A stretch of 9,306 nt of DNA from JAUWCW01 sp030609125 [NCBI: Candidatus Rokuibacteriota bacterium] (GTDB taxonomy: Bacteria; JAUVQV01), in the NCBI GenBank assembly GCA_030609125.1, contig JAUWCW010000056.1, forward strand, positions 1-9,306, written 5' to 3'. Of this stretch, positions 5,666 to 9,306 are shown in pieces (positions within the stretch are counted from its first letter, which is position 1; each line of letters begins with the position of its first letter). The translations under genes and the position numbers were made by a program. The notes below the pieces were generated by a model. That model had not been told where the DNA came from. It saw nothing but the letters and a program-made list of their open reading frames with translations, and ran no database searches.

Positions 5666-7717
5666 ATGACAACCGGACCCGCGAGCCGGCTGCAGTGGAA
5701 AGTCTTTGTCTTTCTTGCCGTATCGCTCATCAGCTTCATGGGGTTGTTCGCCTTTTTCTACTCACGCTTCCTCGCCCGCCAGGTCATCGGGCAAGCCGCC
5801 TCCCATTCCGAACTCGTGGCGGACACGATACAGCTTGGACTCGTCCAGAACATGATGAGCGACAACAGGGAGGGGATCAGGCTCACCCTGAAAGACATCG
5901 TCGACCACGTAGAGATCCTGGAGGTGCTCATCTCCGACCCGGAGGGGACAATCGTTTACTCATCCAGTCCCGAGCTCGAGGGAAGAAACCTCAGACACAC
6001 CTCCTTCGCGGGCATTCAGGAGAAAGATGGGTGGAAGGCGGTGAAGGGCGAAGATGGGGAACCGGGGGAGATATACCGCTTCAGCCCCATACCGAACCGG
6101 CGGACATGCCACGCATGCCATCCCCCGGCCCGGGCGGTGCTGGGCGCCGTCGCCATGCGGCTTTCCCTCGAAGGTCCCGAAGAGCTCATTCTGACCAACA
6201 GGTACCTTTTCCTGGGGCTCGTCTCTATCCTGCTCATAGTGCTCTTTGTCGTCAATGCCCGGTTTTTCTCAAGAAACGTGAATCGTCCCATCGAGGTGCT
6301 GATGGAGCGCTTCCGCCAGGTGGGTGAGGGGAACCTGGAGAGCTCGCGTGCGGCTCCCCCGGCGAGGCCCGACGAGCTTGGAATTCTGAGCATGCATTTC
6401 GAAGAGCTCATCGGGACCATCAAGGATCTTCACGAGCGCGAGACGCAAAAGGAAAAGGAAGTTGTGCTCCTGCAGCGCGACAGGGATCACCAGGACGAGC
6501 TGGAGAGGATGAACAGGCAGCTCAGCGAGAGGGTGGAGAGGCTGGACGAGGCCAACAGAAGGATCAACACTCTCGCCAGGCAGCTGGAAGAAAAAAACGA
6601 ACGCCTTGAGAGCGCCGTGAAGAACATTTCAGCCCTGAACAGGGTTGGGGTTGCGCTGAGCTCGGAGCTCGATCTCGACAATGTTGCCAAGCTCCTGATT
6701 AACATATCCGCCAAGGGGCTCCGGTCCGAGATCGGCTATATGATGATCATGGACGAACAGGGCGAAAAGCTCCAGATGAGGTCCTGGACGGGGATGAGCG
6801 AGGGTTTTGACCCCAGCCGCACCGTCAGCCCGGGCGAGAGCGTTTCGGGGATGGTAGCCAAGACGGGGCAGCCTCTGCTCATACCCGCCGTCGACCGCTC
6901 TGGGGGAATCAAGAGCGAAAGCCGCTACGGCTTCACCAGGCGTTCGGTGATCAGCGCTCCCATCAAGATCAAGGACAAGCTTCTCGGGGTAATCGAGCTT
7001 ACCAACAAGAAGGGGGCGGAAAGTTTCAACGAGGAGGACCTGCAGATGCTGCAGTCCATCGCCAACCAGGCTGCCGTCGCCATCGAAAACGCCAACCTCT
7101 ACCGTCAGGTGCAGAAGAGTTACTTCGACACCATCAAGGCTCTCGTGCAGGCGGTCGAAGAAAAGGACCCCTACACACGGGGCCATTCGGAGAGGGTTAC
7201 CACCTTCAGCGTTAAGATAGCGGAGAAAATGGGGTTCTCGTCCAGGCAGGTGCAGGCCATCCGGTACGGAGGGGTTCTTCACGACGTCGGCAAGATCGGC
7301 ATAAACGTCAACATCATCCAGAAGCCGGGGAGGCTCACCCAGGAGGAGTTCACGCTGATCAAGAACCACCCCCTGATCGGCGAGCGCATCATCAGCCCCA
7401 TAGCGTTCCTGAAGGACGTTCTGCCCGTCGTCAGCCAGCACCACGAACGCTATGACGGCAAAGGGTATCCTCTGGGACTGGACGGTTCGAAAATGGCCCC
7501 GGAGGCGCGTGTCCCGGCCGTAGCGGACGCCTACGATGCGATGAGAACAGTCCGACCCTACCGGAACCCCCTCCCGCGGAAGGAAGCCATTGCCGAACTG
7601 CGGCGCTGCTCGGGTACACAATTTGATCCAATTGTGGTAGAACATTCCCTCGAGATTCTCGATGAGGATCCGGAAATTCATAAACTGGAAGAGAGTTTGT
7701 CGAAAGTCGGGATGTAG
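5666..7717 (+). CDS. Membrane HD-GYP c-di-GMP phosphodiesterase with HAMP, GAF and a c-type haem motif
   Basis: A 683-residue sensor. Transmembrane segments lie at about 12-35 and 179-199, enclosing an extracytoplasmic domain that has a Cache/PAS-like stretch (ISDPEGTIVYSSSPELEGR) and then TCHACH, a CxxCH haem c attachment site at 148-152. After the second membrane segment come HAMP (about 200-255), a coiled coil (about 256-318), GAF (about 325-475) and HD-GYP (about 485-670). HD-GYP metal and signature residues are present: GHSER (H507), HDVGKIG (H539, D540), NHP (H568), HHERYDGKGYP (592-602) and DAYDAM. Enzymes of this class hydrolyse c-di-GMP, so it should lower c-di-GMP in response to a redox or gas signal at the haem (inferred). 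The chosen ATG overlaps the stop of the REC-GGDEF remnant (ATGA), with GGGG upstream. The frame extends further upstream but that part looks non-coding. The stop codon lies within tRNA-Pro(CGG). Confidence 0.92.
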   Translation: MTTGPASRLQWKVFVFLAVSLISFMGLFAFFYSRFLARQVIGQAASHSELVADTIQLGLVQNMMSDNREGIRLTLKDIVDHVEILEVLISDPEGTIVYSSSPELEGRNLRHTSFAGIQEKDGWKAVKGEDGEPGEIYRFSPIPNRRTCHACHPPARAVLGAVAMRLSLEGPEELILTNRYLFLGLVSILLIVLFVVNARFFSRNVNRPIEVLMERFRQVGEGNLESSRAAPPARPDELGILSMHFEELIGTIKDLHERETQKEKEVVLLQRDRDHQDELERMNRQLSERVERLDEANRRINTLARQLEEKNERLESAVKNISALNRVGVALSSELDLDNVAKLLINISAKGLRSEIGYMMIMDEQGEKLQMRSWTGMSEGFDPSRTVSPGESVSGMVAKTGQPLLIPAVDRSGGIKSESRYGFTRRSVISAPIKIKDKLLGVIELTNKKGAESFNEEDLQMLQSIANQAAVAIENANLYRQVQKSYFDTIKALVQAVEEKDPYTRGHSERVTTFSVKIAEKMGFSSRQVQAIRYGGVLHDVGKIGINVNIIQKPGRLTQEEFTLIKNHPLIGERIISPIAFLKDVLPVVSQHHERYDGKGYPLGLDGSKMAPEARVPAVADAYDAMRTVRPYRNPLPRKEAIAELRRCSGTQFDPIVVEHSLEILDEDPEIHKLEESLSKVGM

Positions 7718-7784
7718 CGCAGCCTGGTAGCGCACCAGTTTCGGGAACTGGGGGCCGCTGGTTCAAATCCAGTCATCCCGACCA
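7708..7784 (+). tRNA. tRNA-Pro, anticodon CGG
   Basis: A complete 77-base tRNA with encoded CCA. The acceptor stem is CGGGATG/CATCCCG, the anticodon stem CCAGT/ACTGG has loop TTCGGGA, and the anticodon CGG at 7742-7744 reads CCG. The T arm is GCTGG-TTCAAAT-CCAGT. Its first 10 bases overlap the end of the HD-GYP gene: tRNA positions 8-10 (TAG) are that gene's stop codon. No separate promoter is evident in front of it, so it may be processed from the HD-GYP transcript. It is closely similar to the tRNA-Pro(GGG) at 4597 in the acceptor, D and T arms. Confidence 0.96.
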
Positions 7785-7811
7785 CTTTTCCGCCGTTCAC
7801 GCTTCCTGCAA

Positions 7812-7833
7812 CCCCGCGGGCCCGCCGACGGGG
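7812..7833. other. GC-rich inverted repeats after tRNA-Pro(CGG)
   Basis: In the 106-base gap before the LOG-like gene, CCCCG (7812-7816) can pair with CGGGG (7829-7833), and a perfect palindrome GCGGGCCCGC (7816-7825) lies inside. The two foldings compete. No T-run follows, and I see no convincing promoter in this gap. Confidence 0.25.
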
Positions 7834-7890
7834 AAAAGCGGTCCGACGGCATCGAGGAAGGAATCGGACGGGAGCGTAAAGGGGGGAGCG

Positions 7891-8391
7891 ATGACCGTGC
7901 AGGTCGGCATTATCGGCGCGGGAACCGCCGATGAGAGACTGCGGGCCCTGGCCCGGGAGGTCGGGAATCTGGCGGCCCGCAGAGGCTGGATCGTCGTCTG
8001 CGGAGGACTCGGAGGAGTGATGGAAGCCGCCAGTGAGGGGGCGACGAAGGCGGGGGGTCTCGTGGTGGGTATTCTGCCCGGCCCCTCACCAGACGGAGGG
8101 AATCCGCACCTCACTGTCGCTCTCGCCACGAACATGGGGCACGGGCGCAACGCGATCATTGCCCAGTCCGCGGATGTTCTCATCGCCGTCGGCGGCGGGT
8201 ACGGCACGCTCTCCGAAATGGCGCTGGGACTGAAGATGAAAAAGCCCGTCGTATCCCTGGAATCGTGGCGGCCCGATCCTGCCGTCATCGTTGCCGAGAC
8301 GGCGTCCGAGGCGATCGCCGCCGCCGCGGCCGGGGCAGGCGTCAAAGCGGGAGAAACCGGAAAGGAGAGCCAAAGTTGGTTGAAACCCTGA
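7891..8391 (+). CDS. LOG-like Rossmann-fold protein (TIGR00725 / SLOG type)
   Basis: A 166-residue protein of the SLOG/lysine-decarboxylase-like superfamily. Visible motifs are VGIIGAG (5-11), the [10 protein letters not shown] loop (37-46), HGRNAII (84-90) and [10 protein letters not shown] (100-109), corresponding to the PGGxGTxxE nucleotide-binding motif of LOG enzymes but with Gly in place of Pro. LOG proteins hydrolyse cytokinin riboside monophosphates or AMP to the free base and ribose 5-phosphate. For the TIGR00725 branch no activity is established to my knowledge, so the substrate is unknown. The start is supported by AGGGGGGAG just upstream. The C-terminus (about 140-154) is alanine-rich and low in complexity. 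Its last 16 bases overlap the start of apt, indicating one operon with coupled translation. Confidence 0.85.
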   Translation: MTVQVGIIGAGTADERLRALAREVGNLAARRGWIVVCGGLGGVMEAASEGATKAGGLVVGILPGPSPDGGNPHLTVALATNMGHGRNAIIAQSADVLIAVGGGYGTLSEMALGLKMKKPVVSLESWRPDPAVIVAETASEAIAAAAAGAGVKAGETGKESQSWLKP

Positions 8392-8891
8392 AAAGCATGA
8401 TTCGCGACATCCCCGACTTTCCCAAGAAGGGCATACTTTTCAAAGACCTGACGCCTCTTCTCAGCGATCCAGTCTCCTTCCGCCGGATGGTGGATATGAT
8501 GGCGGAGCGCTACGAGGGGCAGGGCATCGACATGGTCGTGGGGGTGGAGGCCCGGGGATTCATCATCGGTGCGGCTCTCGCCTACCGGCTCGGGGCGGGG
8601 GTCATCCTCATCCGCAAGCCGGGGAAACTGCCGTACAAGACGCACCACACGATCTACGAGCTGGAATACGGCACGGACCAGCTCGAGATCCACCAGGATG
8701 CCATCAAGCCCGGGCAGAAGGTTGTCATCGCCGACGACCTTCTGGCCACGGGAGGGACCATGAAGGCCGCCGTGGACCTCGTGGACAAGTTCGACGGCGA
8801 AATCGTGGAGTGCGCCTTCCTGGTGGAACTGGAGTTCCTCAAAGGCCGGGAAAAGCTCCACAAAAAAGTCTTCTCCCTGATGAGCTTCTGA
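8376..8891 (+). CDS. apt: Adenine phosphoribosyltransferase
   Basis: A 171-residue cytoplasmic enzyme that converts adenine and PRPP to AMP and pyrophosphate (purine salvage). Evidence: [21 protein letters not shown] (9-29), [15 protein letters not shown] (54-68), [10 protein letters not shown] (80-89), the [11 protein letters not shown] motif (96-106) and the PRPP-binding loop [13 protein letters not shown] (116-128). The start is taken as TTG at 8376 because AAGGAG lies 8 bases upstream and the resulting length and N-terminus match the family. The first ATG, at 8397, would cut into the conserved N-terminal helix and has no ribosome binding site. It overlaps the LOG-like gene by 16 bases. 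No active-site residue is missing. Confidence 0.94.
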   Translation: MVETLKSMIRDIPDFPKKGILFKDLTPLLSDPVSFRRMVDMMAERYEGQGIDMVVGVEARGFIIGAALAYRLGAGVILIRKPGKLPYKTHHTIYELEYGTDQLEIHQDAIKPGQKVVIADDLLATGGTMKAAVDLVDKFDGEIVECAFLVELEFLKGREKLHKKVFSLMSF

Positions 8892-8958
8892 GAGAGGATG
8901 GGAGTGATTGAGGAGAACCGGAGTAATAGTCGTCTATTTCGAGGATTCGACGATTGAG

Positions 8959-8981
8959 GATCGGGCGAAGACGGCCCGATC
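8959..8981 (+). other. Hairpin between apt and tRNA-Arg
   Basis: GATCGGGC (8959-8966) and GCCCGATC (8974-8981) form a perfect 8-bp stem with a 7-base loop, 15 bases before the tRNA. The sequence after it is A-rich (ATGAATGAAATA) with no T-run, so it is at most a weak or factor-assisted terminator. It might instead mark the boundary between mRNA and tRNA precursor. Confidence 0.4.
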
Positions 8982-8996
8982 ATGAATGAAATAGGA

Positions 8997-9073
8997 GCCC
9001 TCGTAGCTCAGGTGGATAGAGCGGCAGATTCCTAATCTGTAGGCCGCAGGTTCGAGTCCTGCCGGGGGCACCA
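8997..9073 (+). tRNA. tRNA-Arg, anticodon CCT
   Basis: A complete 77-base tRNA with encoded CCA. The acceptor stem is GCCCTCG/CGGGGGC (one T-G pair), and the D arm is GCTC/GAGC. The anticodon stem is GCAGA/TCTGT (one G-T pair) with loop TTCCTAA, giving anticodon CCT at 9031-9033, which reads AGG. The T arm is GCAGG-TTCGAGT-CCTGC. AGG should be a low-use codon in this GC-rich genome. Confidence 0.97.
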
Positions 9074-9114
9074 TGAAAGGAAAGAGCGGGTATGGGAATG
9101 CCCCCTCTCTGTGA

Positions 9115-9120
9115 TATACT
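9115..9120 (+). promoter_or_regulatory. -10-like TATACT before the PHP gene
   Basis: TATACT matches the sigma70 -10 at 5 of 6 positions. No recognisable -35 lies 16-18 bases upstream. If used, transcription would begin about 6 bases before the ATG of the PHP gene. Confidence 0.35.
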
Positions 9121-9132
9121 TCCTGCCCTATT

Positions 9133-9306
9133 ATGATTGATCTGCACACCCACACCTTATTCAGCGACGGCGAGCTGGTTCCGGCAGAGCTCGTCAGGCG
9201 GGCGGCGTGCATCGGCTATCGCTACATCGCCATTACGGACCATGCGGACAGCTCCAACCTCGAGACAGCGGTAACCGGCGCCGTCAAGGCTGCGGAAGAG
9301 GCTCGC
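9133..9306 (+). CDS. PHP-domain metal-dependent phosphoesterase, N-terminal part
   Basis: The first 58 codons, running off the right edge. [20 protein letters not shown] carries PHP motif I (H5-x-H7) and the SDG that follows. ITDHAD (34-39) is motif II with metal-ligand His37. PHP proteins use a multi-metal centre to hydrolyse phosphoesters. The family includes histidinol-phosphatase, the polymerase N-terminal domain and stand-alone enzymes; a start this close to the HxH motif fits a small stand-alone enzyme, but the exact member cannot be named from this fragment. The ATG at 9133 has no Shine-Dalgarno sequence in front (CTGCCCTATT), yet it gives the usual PHP N-terminus, so the start is probably right. 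It lies 59 bases after tRNA-Arg. Confidence 0.88.
   Translation, partial: MIDLHTHTLFSDGELVPAELVRRAACIGYRYIAITDHADSSNLETAVTGAVKAAEEAR

Larger units (their letters stand above)
5364..5669 (+). pseudogene. Remnant of a receiver-GGDEF (diguanylate cyclase) response regulator with its middle deleted
   Basis: An open frame whose first part reads as half a receiver domain: DRILSLLTAILSREGYQVFQ, then SGETCLALVRREEPEVVLID, ending with a phospho-acceptor-like LIDFHSP (Asp codon at 5580). It is followed directly by TLYQAKRQGRNRV, the standard C-terminal end of a GGDEF diguanylate cyclase. The rest of the receiver, the linker and nearly all of the GGDEF domain, including the GG(D/E)EF site, are absent. 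The join lies near 5594-5602 and keeps the frame. The N-terminal beta strand with the acidic pair is also not recognisable. No ATG is suitable: GTG at 5364 (with GGGGGA close by) is the best start, and the frame is also open from an ATG at 5298 inside pcm. The stop codon overlaps the HD-GYP start as ATGA. It cannot make c-di-GMP. It may survive only as a leader for translational coupling, or may not be translated at all. Confidence 0.7.

Noticed and set aside
7618-7635. ACAATT/AATTGT inverted repeat near the end of the HD-GYP gene
   Set aside because: It lies in codons for the conserved TQFDPIV segment, with no good promoter elements around it.
6629-7735. Long minus-strand open frame opposite the GAF/HD-GYP region
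   Set aside because: It is a shadow of a well-conserved gene and overlaps the tRNA as well.
7797-8861. Long minus-strand open frame opposite the LOG-like and apt genes
   Set aside because: Both plus-strand genes carry clear family motifs; the antisense product is unrecognisable and mixed in composition.
8899-8958. 19-codon open frame after apt (ATG 8899 to TGA)
   Set aside because: GAGAGG directly touches the ATG with no spacing, and so short a frame cannot be told from chance.
8997-9073. tRNA-Arg as an integration site for a mobile element
   Set aside because: No integrase, repeated tRNA 3' end or change in composition is visible downstream in this window.

Overview
The window looks like chromosomal core sequence from a GC-rich Gram-negative bacterium, most plausibly a deltaproteobacterium (Desulfobacterota). 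This placement is an inference from gene content: an IHF-alpha gene followed by a MerR gene and a tRNA-Pro, a divergent EF-G paralog, a Crp-like regulator with a long N-terminal extension, and a GAF/HD-GYP sensor carrying a c-type haem motif. It was not tested by any search. No CRISPR array, insertion sequence, phage or conjugation gene is visible.

Left edge (1-1692), minus strand: the first codons of an AbrB/MazE-type DNA-binding protein run off the edge, behind a consensus-like promoter with a perfect 12-bp palindrome over the predicted start point. Next is a 412-residue Crp/Fnr-like regulator. A divergent 256-bp region then leads into the plus-strand genes. Middle (1693-4673), plus strand: an EF-G paralog with altered GTPase motifs, ihfA with a strong promoter, a MerR-family regulator and tRNA-Pro(GGG).

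Signalling block (4699-7784): pcm (protein repair methyltransferase), then the scar of a receiver-GGDEF protein whose middle is missing, then an intact membrane HD-GYP phosphodiesterase with an extracytoplasmic CxxCH site. The start codon of the HD-GYP gene overlaps the stop of the scar (ATGA). Its own stop codon lies inside the 5' end of tRNA-Pro(CGG). The block therefore appears to have lost its c-di-GMP synthase partner and kept the phosphodiesterase. The 3'-end overlap means RNase P maturation of the tRNA would remove the stop codon from the message.

Right edge (7891-9306), plus strand: a LOG-like Rossmann (TIGR00725-type) gene overlaps apt, which uses a TTG start. These are followed by tRNA-Arg(CCT) and the beginning of a PHP-domain phosphoesterase without an obvious ribosome binding site. 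The LOG-like/apt pair may act together on adenine nucleotides. I see no wholly new multi-gene system. The most unusual items are the tRNA/stop-codon overlap, the REC-GGDEF scar next to a haem-type HD-GYP protein, and the EF-G paralog with a changed G4 motif.
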